DNA from: JALXCH01 sp964495805
GTDB taxonomy: Bacteria; Calditrichota; Calditrichia; RBG-13-44-9
Direction of reading: 5' to 3'
Assembly: GCA_964495805.1 (NCBI GenBank)
Contig: CAZBWV010000066.1
Coordinates: 36,698-100,697, forward strand
Length of the DNA: 64,000 nucleotides
Each line of letters opens with the position of its first letter. Position 1 is the stretch's first letter. Positions 7,849 to 16,127 of the stretch are shown here, piece after piece. The notes under the pieces were generated by a model that was given only the letters and a program-made list of their open reading frames with translations, ran no database searches and was not told where the DNA came from. A program made the translations under genes and the position numbers.

Positions 7849-8964
7849 ATGAAAAAAACACTCCTGTTTGTTCTGATCATCGTGGCATTCACCCTGACCT
7901 CCTGCCACAAAGGGAAAAAAGAAACTCAGGAGGTGGTGATTCCGGTGAAAACTTTTGCCATTCATCCGGACACCATCGAAGCGTACATCGAAATCACCGG
8001 CGGACTAAAAGCCCAGCAGGATGCGGTGGTTTACAGCACCATCTCCGAGGAGTTGGTGGAGATTCGCAAACCGGTGGGTAGCACGGTTCGGAAGAACGAG
8101 ATCATCGCGGTGCAGGACAATAATCTGTGGAACGAGATGCTCAACCAGGCCGAAGCAGCCTTAGCCTCCGCAAAAGCGCGCTTTCAGCAAATTGAGCAGG
8201 ATTACAAACGGTTCGAACGCCTGTATCAGGAGAAGGCCATCAGTCAGCAGCAGTGGGACCAGATCAAAGCGAATTACCAGGATGCTGAAGCAGCTCTGCG
8301 TCGGGCCAAAGCAGCTTACCTGCAAAGCAAAGTGCAATTTGAGAACACGTTCATCCGCGCACCGTTTAGTGGCATGGTGGGTAGTTTCCACTTTGACGTG
8401 GGCGAAATGATTCCCGCGGGACAGCCGGTAGCGCGTATTGTAAACAATCGCATGGTGAAAGCGGACCTCTACCTTCCGGACATTTTCATCAATCATATTC
8501 GTCCCGGTCAGACAGTGGTAGGGGAATTTCCCACCTATCCCGGCGAAAAATTTACCGGTGCGGTGACCCGCATCGACCCGGCAATTGATCCGCTGAGCCG
8601 CACTTTCCGTGTAGTAGCCACCTTCGGAAACAGCGATCGAAAACTGCGTCCCGGCATGTACGGCCGATTTCTGATTATCACCGAGCGTCATACTGACGTG
8701 CTGGTCATTCCGGACAACGCCGTGCTTATCCGCACTGTGCTCAAAGTTAATCCTAAAACGGGGCAAACTTACACCATTCCCCACAAATTTGTTTTTGTGG
8801 TGGAAGACAGCACGGCGCGTATTCGTCCGGTGCAAACCGGCATCGAATCCCGCGGACGCATCGAAATTGTAGCGGGCCTCTCCAAAGGCGAACAGGTCAT
8901 TGTGGTGGGGCAAAAGGTGGTTAAAGAAGGCGAAAAAGTTCATGTCGTTTCCACCATTCAATAA
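7849..8964 (+). CDS. RND membrane fusion protein (periplasmic adaptor lipoprotein)
   Basis: The 371-residue protein has a lipoprotein signal with lipobox LTSC (Cys about 19). A split lipoyl domain (VVYSTISEELVEIRKPVGSTV and FIRAPFSGMVGSFHFDVGEMI) flanks an alpha-hairpin (LNQAEAALASAKARFQQIE through YLQSKVQFENT). Beta-barrel and membrane-proximal domains follow (GAVTRIDPAIDPLSRTFRV, LRPGMYGRF, VVGQKVVKEGEKV). This is the HlyD/AcrA adaptor that bridges the RND permease and the TolC-like duct. The ribosome site AAAGGAGAA precedes the ATG. The 109-base gap to the permease holds a stem-loop. Confidence 0.95.
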   Translation: MKKTLLFVLIIVAFTLTSCHKGKKETQEVVIPVKTFAIHPDTIEAYIEITGGLKAQQDAVVYSTISEELVEIRKPVGSTVRKNEIIAVQDNNLWNEMLNQAEAALASAKARFQQIEQDYKRFERLYQEKAISQQQWDQIKANYQDAEAALRRAKAAYLQSKVQFENTFIRAPFSGMVGSFHFDVGEMIPAGQPVARIVNNRMVKADLYLPDIFINHIRPGQTVVGEFPTYPGEKFTGAVTRIDPAIDPLSRTFRVVATFGNSDRKLRPGMYGRFLIITERHTDVLVIPDNAVLIRTVLKVNPKTGQTYTIPHKFVFVVEDSTARIRPVQTGIESRGRIEIVAGLSKGEQVIVVGQKVVKEGEKVHVVSTIQ

Positions 8965-8989
8965 AAGCAAAAGAAGCAACGGTCGTTTG

Positions 8990-9017
8990 CTCCGGCGGGA
9001 AATAACCCCCTCCGGAG
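8990..9017 (+). other. Stem-loop between adaptor and permease genes
   Basis: CTCCGG (8990-8995) pairs with CCGGAG (9012-9017), with an inner GGG/CCC pairing around AAATAA. No U-tract follows, so full termination is unlikely. It may stabilise the upstream mRNA or set different expression of adaptor and pump. Confidence 0.45.
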
Positions 9018-9073
9018 TCGCCTTTCGGCCGGTAACTTGCTGAATCAATGCGAAAAATAAACGGGGTTTCAAT

Positions 9074-12000
9074 ATGAAATTAGTGGAATTTTCTCTTAAA
9101 CGACGAATCACCCTGAGCATGATTTACCTGATTATCATCGGATTCGCCCTGTTCTCCTACACCCAGTTGAAGGTGGATTTGTATCCGGACATTCAATTTC
9201 CGGTCGTGGGCATCATTACAGAATACGAAGGGGTGGGACCGGAGGATATGGAGAATCTGGTGGCGCGTCCCATTGAGGAAGCCGTGTCTGCCACGAAAAA
9301 TGTTAAAAAGGTTTCCTCACAGGTTTCGCAGGGAATTTGTATTACCATGCTGGAGTTTGAATGGGGCACGGATATGGATCAGGCCGAAACCGATGTGCGT
9401 AAACGGCTGGACCTGGTAGCCGATTATCTGCCGGAGGATGCTCACAAGCCGCTTACGTTTGCCTTCGACCCATCCATGGCACCGGTGATGTATATGATGC
9501 TCACCTCCCCCAATATGGGGCCGGCGGAAATCCGGCAGCTCAGCGAAGACCATATTGAACCGCTGCTGGAGCGGATTGAAGGGGTTGCCAGTGCGGAAAC
9601 CGGTGGTGGACTGGAACGACAAATCAACGTGCGGCTGGACCCGGCACGACTGGCAGCTCACCATCTCTCCCCGGTGGATGTCACCAACGCCATCCGAACC
9701 CAGGGCGCCCTTTTCTCCGCCGGACACATCGAAACCCGCACCACCAACTACAACCTGAAAATCAGCAGCGAATACACCTCTCTGGACCAGATTCGCCACG
9801 TGGTGCTGAAATATACCCCTCAGGGACCGCTCTATCTGAAAGATGTCGCCATCGTGGAAGACGGCTACAAAGAGATGGTGGGCGACGTACGGGCGGACTA
9901 CAACGAAAGCGTGTACATCCGCATCTTCAAACAATCCGATGCCAACACTGTGCAGACCTGCCGCAATGTGTACCGGGCACTGCCGGACATTCAGAAAACG
10001 CTGCCCGAAGGCACCCGCCTGGAAACCGTGTGGGACCAGTCCGAATACATCAACCAATCTATCAGCAACCTGGGCTCCACCGGCCTGATTGCCTTCGTGC
10101 TGGCGTTTCTGGTCATCTATTTCTTCCTGCTGAACATCCGCGGCAGCATCATCATGGGCATGGCTATTCCCATTTCGGTTATCGCCACCTTTGCGGTGAT
10201 GATGATGGCCGGGCTGACTCTGAACATCGTTTCCATGGCCGGACTGGCACTGGCTATCGGAATGCTGGTGGACAACTCCATCGTGGTGCTGGAAAACATC
10301 TACCGACACCGCGAAATGGGTGAACCGCTGTACGACTCCGCCAACACCGGAACCTCCGAAGTGGGCATGGCCATTACCGCTTCCACCCTGACCACCATCG
10401 GTGTGTTCCTGCCTGTGCTGTTCATTCCCGGAATCGCCGGACAGTTGTTTAAAGATATGGTAATCACCATTACCTTCAGTCTCTTTGCTTCGCTGGCCAT
10501 CGCACTTACTCTGGTACCCATGCTCAGCTCACGCATTTTGCGTACCCACCAGGAAGCCCAAAAGGTAAAACTCTCCCGCTTTAAACAGCGTATCAGCACG
10601 TTGCTCCAGAACCTCACCCACCGCTACAGCAAATGGTTGCAGTGGTCCCTGCATCACAAAAAGATAGTGCTCCTGGTGGTTACCCTGCTGTTTGTGACCT
10701 CTCTGGGACTCATCAAATTCATCGGTGGGGAATTTCTCCCCAAGACCGACCAGGGATTTATTTCCGTGGATATTATGCGTGAACTGGGAACCCCACTGGA
10801 TCAGACCCGGCTGACCGTTTTACAACTGGAAAAAATTGTGCAGGAAAAAGTACCGGAAGCCAAACACGTGTTCTGCCGCTTCGGGCAGTCCGAAGGAATT
10901 GCCGCTCTGTTTGGCGGTACCGGCAGTGAGGCTATTAACTTCCGCATTCGTCTGACCCCCATGGAACAGCGCAAACGCAGCCAGTTCCAGATTGAGGATA
11001 CCCTGCGCAAAGAGCTGGACAAAATTCCCGGAATTACCTACAAATTCACCCAGCCGGGTATGCTCAGCGGCGAACGGGAAATCGAAGTCAAAATTTTTGG
11101 CTACGACATTGATCAGAGCATGAAATACGCCAAACAGATAAAAAAGGAGATGGAGAAAATCCCCGGGCTGGTGGATATCGATATTAATCTAAAAGAAGGA
11201 GGCGAACAGCTGCACATCATCCCCAACCGCGAACGGCTTAGCGATCTGAAAATCAATCCCCTGCTGCTGGCAAACATTGTGTCCAATTCCATTCAGGGAA
11301 CCGTCGCATCGCGTTACCACGAAAAGGGGGATGAATACGACATCAATGTGCGGCTGGATCGGCGGTTCCGTAACGACAAAGAAGCGCTACGCAGCCTGGT
11401 GGTTCCCACGCCAACCGGAAAGTTCGTGCAACTTCGGCAGGTGGCTGATGTGGTGGAAACCAGCGCTCCCACCACCATCTATCGGGAAAATCAGGAACGC
11501 TACATCTCCATTGGCTGCGATCTCTCCGGCATCGACCTGACCAGCGCAGTAAACAAAATCCAGAAAATCATCAAACAAACCGCCATCCCTTCGGACTTTC
11601 AGGTGGTTATCGGCGGTTCGGCAGAAGACCAGCGGGAATCGTTCCGCTACATCATCATCGCCTTTTTTGCCGCCATTTTGCTGGTTTATATGATTATGGC
11701 CTCCCAGTTCGAATCGCTGGTGGACCCATTCATCATCATGTTTACCGTACCGCTTTCCATCATCGGGGTATTCTTTGCCCTGTTCATTACCGGAACCACT
11801 CTTAGCGTCATGTCCCTGGTAGGCATTGTGATGCTGGCGGGAATTGTGGTGAACAACGGAATTGTGATGGTGGATTATATTAATCAACTGCGCCGAAAGG
11901 GGATTCCCCTGTACGAAGCAGTTCTTCAGGGTGGCACCGTGCGCATGAGGCCGGTACTGATGACTGCCACCACCACCATTTTAGGGATGGTGCCACTGGC

Positions 12001-12184
12001 GCTGGAACTTGGTTCCGGTTCGGAGACCTGGGCACCGCTGGCGCGGGCAGTAATCGGGGGTTTAACCACCAGCACCATCCTGACCCTGTTTATTGTGCCC
12101 ATTATTTACGTGATTTTCGAACATTTCGGAACTAAATTGCGCCGCAAACTGGGTCTGGGGAACGGCGGGAATGCGGAAAAATAA
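9074..12184 (+). CDS. RND-family efflux permease (HAE1/AcrB type)
   Basis: The 1036-residue inner-membrane proton antiporter has the expected duplicated layout. TM1 is near residue 10-30 (TLSMIYLIIIGFALFSY), followed by a large periplasmic loop, the TM2-TM6 block (about 335-540), a second periplasmic loop, and the TM8-TM12 block (about 850-1025). The TM4 motif reads GMLVDNSIVVLENIYRH: the first proton-relay Asp is present and the second is Asn, as in many HAE1 pumps outside Proteobacteria. The TM10 region reads AGIVVNNGIVMVDYINQLR. With the neighbouring adaptor and TolC-like protein it makes a complete tripartite pump for hydrophobic compounds; the substrate is unknown. A strong terminator follows. 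Confidence 0.96.
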   Translation: MKLVEFSLKRRITLSMIYLIIIGFALFSYTQLKVDLYPDIQFPVVGIITEYEGVGPEDMENLVARPIEEAVSATKNVKKVSSQVSQGICITMLEFEWGTDMDQAETDVRKRLDLVADYLPEDAHKPLTFAFDPSMAPVMYMMLTSPNMGPAEIRQLSEDHIEPLLERIEGVASAETGGGLERQINVRLDPARLAAHHLSPVDVTNAIRTQGALFSAGHIETRTTNYNLKISSEYTSLDQIRHVVLKYTPQGPLYLKDVAIVEDGYKEMVGDVRADYNESVYIRIFKQSDANTVQTCRNVYRALPDIQKTLPEGTRLETVWDQSEYINQSISNLGSTGLIAFVLAFLVIYFFLLNIRGSIIMGMAIPISVIATFAVMMMAGLTLNIVSMAGLALAIGMLVDNSIVVLENIYRHREMGEPLYDSANTGTSEVGMAITASTLTTIGVFLPVLFIPGIAGQLFKDMVITITFSLFASLAIALTLVPMLSSRILRTHQEAQKVKLSRFKQRISTLLQNLTHRYSKWLQWSLHHKKIVLLVVTLLFVTSLGLIKFIGGEFLPKTDQGFISVDIMRELGTPLDQTRLTVLQLEKIVQEKVPEAKHVFCRFGQSEGIAALFGGTGSEAINFRIRLTPMEQRKRSQFQIEDTLRKELDKIPGITYKFTQPGMLSGEREIEVKIFGYDIDQSMKYAKQIKKEMEKIPGLVDIDINLKEGGEQLHIIPNRERLSDLKINPLLLANIVSNSIQGTVASRYHEKGDEYDINVRLDRRFRNDKEALRSLVVPTPTGKFVQLRQVADVVETSAPTTIYRENQERYISIGCDLSGIDLTSAVNKIQKIIKQTAIPSDFQVVIGGSAEDQRESFRYIIIAFFAAILLVYMIMASQFESLVDPFIIMFTVPLSIIGVFFALFITGTTLSVMSLVGIVMLAGIVVNNGIVMVDYINQLRRKGIPLYEAVLQGGTVRMRPVLMTATTTILGMVPLALELGSGSETWAPLARAVIGGLTTSTILTLFIVPIIYVIFEHFGTKLRRKLGLGNGGNAEK

Positions 12185-12191
12185 CTTCCCG

Positions 12192-12228
12192 GCGGTTCCT
12201 GGTGGCTTAACCAGCAGGAACCGCTTTT
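12192..12228 (+). terminator. Intrinsic terminator of the efflux operon
   Basis: A perfect 10-bp stem, GCGGTTCCTG (12192-12201) with CAGGAACCGC (12215-12224), is followed by TTTT. It sits eight bases after the permease stop. Confidence 0.85.
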
Positions 12229-12280
12229 CCATACCCGATTTAACCGAAATAAAATTCTGTGGCTAAAACTGAAGCGAACC

Positions 12281-13858
12281 ATGAAACTACCCCGTGCTCA
12301 TCATTTATCGCTCCAGGAACTGGCCGGGCAGCTTATCCTTCCGGAGCTAACGGTGAAATTTCTGAATCACCGTTCCGGCGAACTGGCGGAACTGCTCCGG
12401 CAAATGGAACTATTGCAACCGGCGGGACTCATTCTTCGGGGCAACCACCCGGTGGACATTCGGCTGCGTATTGAACAAATTCAGCAGGTGGTACGCTTTC
12501 CGCTGTTACTGATTACCCGACCTGAAACCGGCCTACAACCGGCCATTCCCCACACCACGCTGCTTCCGCACTTTGCCGCCTGGGGAATTGTCCAGGATGA
12601 GGACCTGGTGAGCGAAGCAGCCCGTGTCGTCGCCCGGGAAGCACGCGCAGTGGGTCTCAATACCCTGTTCGTCCCCCCGCTCAACCCGCTACCATCTGCA
12701 ACGGGAGAAAATGAGCTGAATTCACTCAGCCTCCAGCAGGAACACGTTTGGTCACTCAGCACACACATTATCCGGGCAGTACAGCAGGAAGGCTTGCTGG
12801 CTATTCCTTATCTGCTTTCCACAGAAAGGAACACTCCTTTCCCGAAAGATTTTTCCGGGCTTCCACTTGCGGAAGTTCACGCATTTCACTACCGGTACAT
12901 TGCCACGAACTTATCCGAAGCACAGGAGGCGAGTCTCTCCCTACCCGTCCGGAGCTGGCAGCAACACGGTTTCCGGGGGCTGGTAATAACCGCCGTTCCG
13001 TTCCTTTTAGAAGAACCAGCGGACGATACACCACTGAGGGAAGCCCTGAAGGCAGGAATGGGTCCCTTTACCGACTCCGCTCACCTCACTTCTTCTGACT
13101 CCCGGCGGGTTTACCAGCGACAGAAAGCCGCAACAGTATTCCGTGCCACTTCCTTTCGCAACCGGCTGGTAAAATTGCTCCAGCAGGACGAAACTGCTTA
13201 CCGGGCTGCATGCCGGACGGTGGACACTCTGTTCCGGATTAAAAAGGAGTTGCATCGCCACCAGCCGCAACTTCCCCACTTTAAGCGCATTTACAAAATC
13301 TTGCAGCAACCCGCTCATCAAAATGTAGCCCGGAAGCTGACTGCCGGAGCGGTTCGTTTGCTACACCGAAAATCCCACTTCCGCTTTCAGCCCGCAGCAT
13401 ATCAGAGGATTCACCACATTCCCCTGACCAATCCGGACATTTCACCCGCTCCCTTCGCTACGCTAATGCAACGACTGGCAGACACAAACCGCAGCATCAC
13501 GACCGTCTCCTTCGATAACCTGCCGGAACCCGAAACGATTCGTTCTCCGCTACCCGATCTGGTCATCGTGTCGCTGCATCACACTTTTGAGTTTCGTCAG
13601 CGCTGCGGACTCTCCCGGGAAACACTCAATCGTCTCCTGCAGAGCTACCTAAACGCTTCCGTTCCGGTGGTGTTGCTACTGTTTGGCACTCCGTTTCAGC
13701 TCCGTTTATTCGATTTCTGGAAGGAGGTTCATGCTGCGCTGGTATTTTTCACCGATGTTCCTGCAGCCCAGCATCTGGCATTCGATTTCATCCGGGGCAG
13801 CATCGATTTGCCACCGGAACTCCCGGAGGTGTGGCAAAGCGCCATCTCCCGACAATAG
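12281..13858 (+). CDS. GH3/NagZ-like protein lacking catalytic residues
   Basis: The 525-residue protein resembles the (beta/alpha)8 domain of family 3 beta-N-acetylhexosaminidases: LSLQELAGQLILP, PAGLILRGNHPVDIRLRIEQIQQV, FPLLLITRPETG, ARVVAREARAVGLNTLFVPPLNPLP, and GFRGLVITAVPF. Key positions are altered. The NagZ nucleophile segment (usually FSDDLSM) reads ITAVPFL (about residue 235), PVVDV reads PPLNP (about 132), and no KHFPGHG-type His-Asp loop is present. No signal peptide is seen. The C-terminal 200 residues (including PDLVIVSLHHTFEFRQ and FGTPFQLRLFDF) resemble the alpha/beta sandwich that follows the barrel in long GH3 enzymes. It is therefore probably a pseudoenzyme with a binding or regulatory role. 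It precedes the mevalonate genes by about 100 bases. Confidence 0.6.
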   Translation: MKLPRAHHLSLQELAGQLILPELTVKFLNHRSGELAELLRQMELLQPAGLILRGNHPVDIRLRIEQIQQVVRFPLLLITRPETGLQPAIPHTTLLPHFAAWGIVQDEDLVSEAARVVAREARAVGLNTLFVPPLNPLPSATGENELNSLSLQQEHVWSLSTHIIRAVQQEGLLAIPYLLSTERNTPFPKDFSGLPLAEVHAFHYRYIATNLSEAQEASLSLPVRSWQQHGFRGLVITAVPFLLEEPADDTPLREALKAGMGPFTDSAHLTSSDSRRVYQRQKAATVFRATSFRNRLVKLLQQDETAYRAACRTVDTLFRIKKELHRHQPQLPHFKRIYKILQQPAHQNVARKLTAGAVRLLHRKSHFRFQPAAYQRIHHIPLTNPDISPAPFATLMQRLADTNRSITTVSFDNLPEPETIRSPLPDLVIVSLHHTFEFRQRCGLSRETLNRLLQSYLNASVPVVLLLFGTPFQLRLFDFWKEVHAALVFFTDVPAAQHLAFDFIRGSIDLPPELPEVWQSAISRQ

Positions 13859-13955
13859 CCACTTCGGAGCAACCCAAAATCCCGTTTGCATAATACCCAA
13901 CGATTTGTCATATTTAGCACCGGATTTTACCGTAATGCGGAAGGAGAGAAAAATT

Positions 13956-14948
13956 TTGAAACGTGTGACCGCCCGTGCTCATGCGAACATTGCTCTGGTC
14001 AAATACTGGGGAAAACGGGATACGGTACTGAATTTACCTGCCGTCGGTTCCATTTCGTTGACTCTGGATGCCCTGCACACCACCACCACGGTGGTTTTCT
14101 CTCCCCGGCTGAAGGCGGATGAATTGGTGCTGAACGGACACCCGGCTGCGGCAGCGCAACTCCGGCGAGTCCGTGATTTTTTGAGTCATGTTCGGAATCT
14201 GGCGGGAATCTCCCATTTTGCCCGGGTGGTAAGCGAGAACAACTTTCCCACCGGAGCCGGACTGGCTTCTTCCGCCTCTGCTTTTGCCAGTCTGGCACTG
14301 GCGGCTACCCGCGCTGCCGGGGTGGAACTGTCGGCCACCAGCTTATCCGAACTGGCGCGTCTGGGTTCCGGTTCTGCCGCCCGTTCCATCTTCGGCGGGT
14401 TCGTGGAGATGAATCCCGGAACCCGCCCCGATGGCTCCGATGCCGTGGCTCATCCGTTGCTCCCGCCGCAGGAATGGAACATCCGCCTGCTAATTGCCAT
14501 TACCTCCGAATCGGAAAAAGAGATTGGCTCCACCGAAGGAATGGAACACACGGCAAAAACATCTCCGTTTTACGAGCAATGGGTGGTTTCCGCGCGCCAG
14601 GATATAGAAGCCATGCGCGAGGCTATTTTCCAACGGGATTTTACCCGGCTGGGCGAAATTGCCGAGCATAGCTGTTTAAAAATGCATGCAGTGGCGCTCA
14701 GTGCCCGGCCAGGCCTGCTATACTGGAACGACACCACCATTCGGCTGATGCACACCGTCCGTCAAATGCGCCGGGAGGGGTTACCCGTTTATTTCACCAT
14801 CGACGCGGGTCCCCAGGTAAAAGCCATCTGCCTGCCCGATATTCAGGATACAGTTGCCCAACGACTGCGCACCATTCCCGGTGTGCTTCGCGTGATAGCT
14901 GCCGGACCCGGTCCCGATGCCCACATCTTGCAGGAGGAAAAGGATTGA
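13956..14948 (+). CDS. mvaD: Diphosphomevalonate decarboxylase
   Basis: This GHMP-fold enzyme of 330 residues converts mevalonate 5-diphosphate to isopentenyl diphosphate with ATP and release of CO2. Signatures are ANIALVKYWGKRD near the N-terminus, the phosphate loop PTGAGLASSASAFASLALAA, SGSAARSIFGGFVEM, and TIDAGPQVKAIC near the C-terminus with the catalytic Asp region. The start is set at TTG 13956 because AAGGAG lies nine bases before it and translation begins right at the family N-terminus; an ATG at 13935 would put that site inside the gene. The stop overlaps the phosphomevalonate kinase start (TTGA), indicating coupled translation. Confidence 0.95.
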   Translation: MKRVTARAHANIALVKYWGKRDTVLNLPAVGSISLTLDALHTTTTVVFSPRLKADELVLNGHPAAAAQLRRVRDFLSHVRNLAGISHFARVVSENNFPTGAGLASSASAFASLALAATRAAGVELSATSLSELARLGSGSAARSIFGGFVEMNPGTRPDGSDAVAHPLLPPQEWNIRLLIAITSESEKEIGSTEGMEHTAKTSPFYEQWVVSARQDIEAMREAIFQRDFTRLGEIAEHSCLKMHAVALSARPGLLYWNDTTIRLMHTVRQMRREGLPVYFTIDAGPQVKAICLPDIQDTVAQRLRTIPGVLRVIAAGPGPDAHILQEEKD

Positions 14949-16015
14949 CCATTGTCGCCACCGCACCGGGAAAGCTCATTTTGTTAGGAGAATATGCCGT
15001 GCTACAGGGATGCCCGAGTCTGGTGCTGGCAGTCAACCGATACGCCACCGTTACCGTGCAACCCGTCGCAGACAAATTTCATCGAGTCACTTCCCCCACT
15101 CTTCAGCTAAAAGAATTGCCCTTCCGAGTTCTTTCTGACGGTTCGGTGGAGTTCATCCCATCCCTCACCCGGGACCAGGAGCAAAAGCTTCACCTGTTCC
15201 GGCAGGTAGTAAAGTTTATTGTTCAGCAAACGGGGAAGTTCTCCTTCCCGTCCCACCATTTCCAGCTGGATACCGATTCATTTTATTTGAGTGCTGGTGG
15301 CGAAAAGCTGGGACTGGGCTCCAGCGCAGCGCTGACCGTAGCTCTGGTGCAGGCACTGTTTTACCTGCTGACCGGACGGGAAGCCACCCGGACGGAATTG
15401 TTCCGGCTGGCCAGGCAGGCGCACCATCTTGCCCAGGGAAAATCGGGAAGCGGAATCGACATTGCCGCTGCGGTATATGGGGGACTTCTGTATTACCGCC
15501 TTACCGGATCCCCGAACTCAGCCGCACTTCCCGAAGCGGAAGAACTCCCCTTCCCACGCAAGCTTTTGTTTACCACCATCTGGAGCGGTTTTTCCACCTC
15601 CACTGCAGGCATGGTTCAGCGGGTTCTGCGCTGGCAGGAGCACCATCCCCAAAATGCCAGAGACCTTTTTAAACAGATGTGCCAGGTTGCCCGGCAGGGC
15701 ATCAGCGCAGTTAGAGAGGGGGAAATAGCGGAACTTTTGAATAGCTGCCGTCGGTATCGGGAACTGTTAGAGGCATTGGGCGAGCAAAGCGGTGCCGATA
15801 TTTTTTCTCCGGTTCATCGGGAGGTTGCCCGGCTGGTGGAAAAAGCAGGTGGGGTGTACAAACCTTCGGGCGCCGGTGGTGGCGATGTGGGCATTGCCCT
15901 GTGGGACTCACCGGAAAGGATGACCCGATTTCAACAGAAAATTTTGCATTTTTCTTATAAAATTGTTAATTTGGAATTTTCCGGACACGGCGCCAGAATA
16001 GAACGGGTTCTTTAG
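14945..16015 (+). CDS. mvaK2: Phosphomevalonate kinase (GHMP family)
   Basis: The 356-residue enzyme phosphorylates mevalonate 5-phosphate to the 5-diphosphate. GHMP motifs are APGKLILLGEYAVLQG at the N-terminus, GGEKLGLGSSAALTVALVQAL, GKSGSGIDIAAAVYGGLLYY, and a C-terminal PSGAGGGDVGIALW loop. GEYAVLQGCPSLVLAVNR and SGSGIDIAAAVYGG fit phosphomevalonate kinases better than mevalonate kinases, which carry GEHxVVYG. The TTG start at 14945 overlaps the previous stop and has AGGAGGAAAAGGA just upstream. It is the middle step between the fused mevalonate kinase and the decarboxylase. A terminator follows. Confidence 0.9.
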   Translation: MTIVATAPGKLILLGEYAVLQGCPSLVLAVNRYATVTVQPVADKFHRVTSPTLQLKELPFRVLSDGSVEFIPSLTRDQEQKLHLFRQVVKFIVQQTGKFSFPSHHFQLDTDSFYLSAGGEKLGLGSSAALTVALVQALFYLLTGREATRTELFRLARQAHHLAQGKSGSGIDIAAAVYGGLLYYRLTGSPNSAALPEAEELPFPRKLLFTTIWSGFSTSTAGMVQRVLRWQEHHPQNARDLFKQMCQVARQGISAVREGEIAELLNSCRRYRELLEALGEQSGADIFSPVHREVARLVEKAGGVYKPSGAGGGDVGIALWDSPERMTRFQQKILHFSYKIVNLEFSGHGARIERVL

Positions 16016-16037
16016 ACACACAGCGCTGATGTCCGGC

Positions 16038-16078
16038 AAAAGCGGATTTCCGGATGGTTCTCCCGAACCCGCTTTTTT
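16038..16078 (+). terminator. Terminator or attenuator between phosphomevalonate kinase and the HMGR-MVK fusion gene
   Basis: AAAAGCGG (16038-16045) pairs with CCGCTTTT (16069-16076), with inner TTCCGG/CCCGAA-like pairing and a run of six T. It would separate mvaD-mvaK2 from the fusion gene, or partly attenuate read-through. Confidence 0.65.
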
Positions 16079-16127
16079 CCGGCGAAGGGTAACCGGATAG
16101 TCAAACTTCAAATTACAGGATGGAACC

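Noticed and set aside
8161..9120. 319-residue minus-strand ORF across the adaptor gene
   Set aside because: Antisense shadow of the membrane fusion protein with no recognisable domain; the plus-strand adaptor has lipobox, lipoyl and barrel motifs.
13683..13955. Open frame extending mvaD upstream to 13,683
   Set aside because: It overlaps the GH3-like gene and adds 91 residues with no family match. The TTG at 13,956 with AAGGAG nine bases before it gives the normal mvaD N-terminus.
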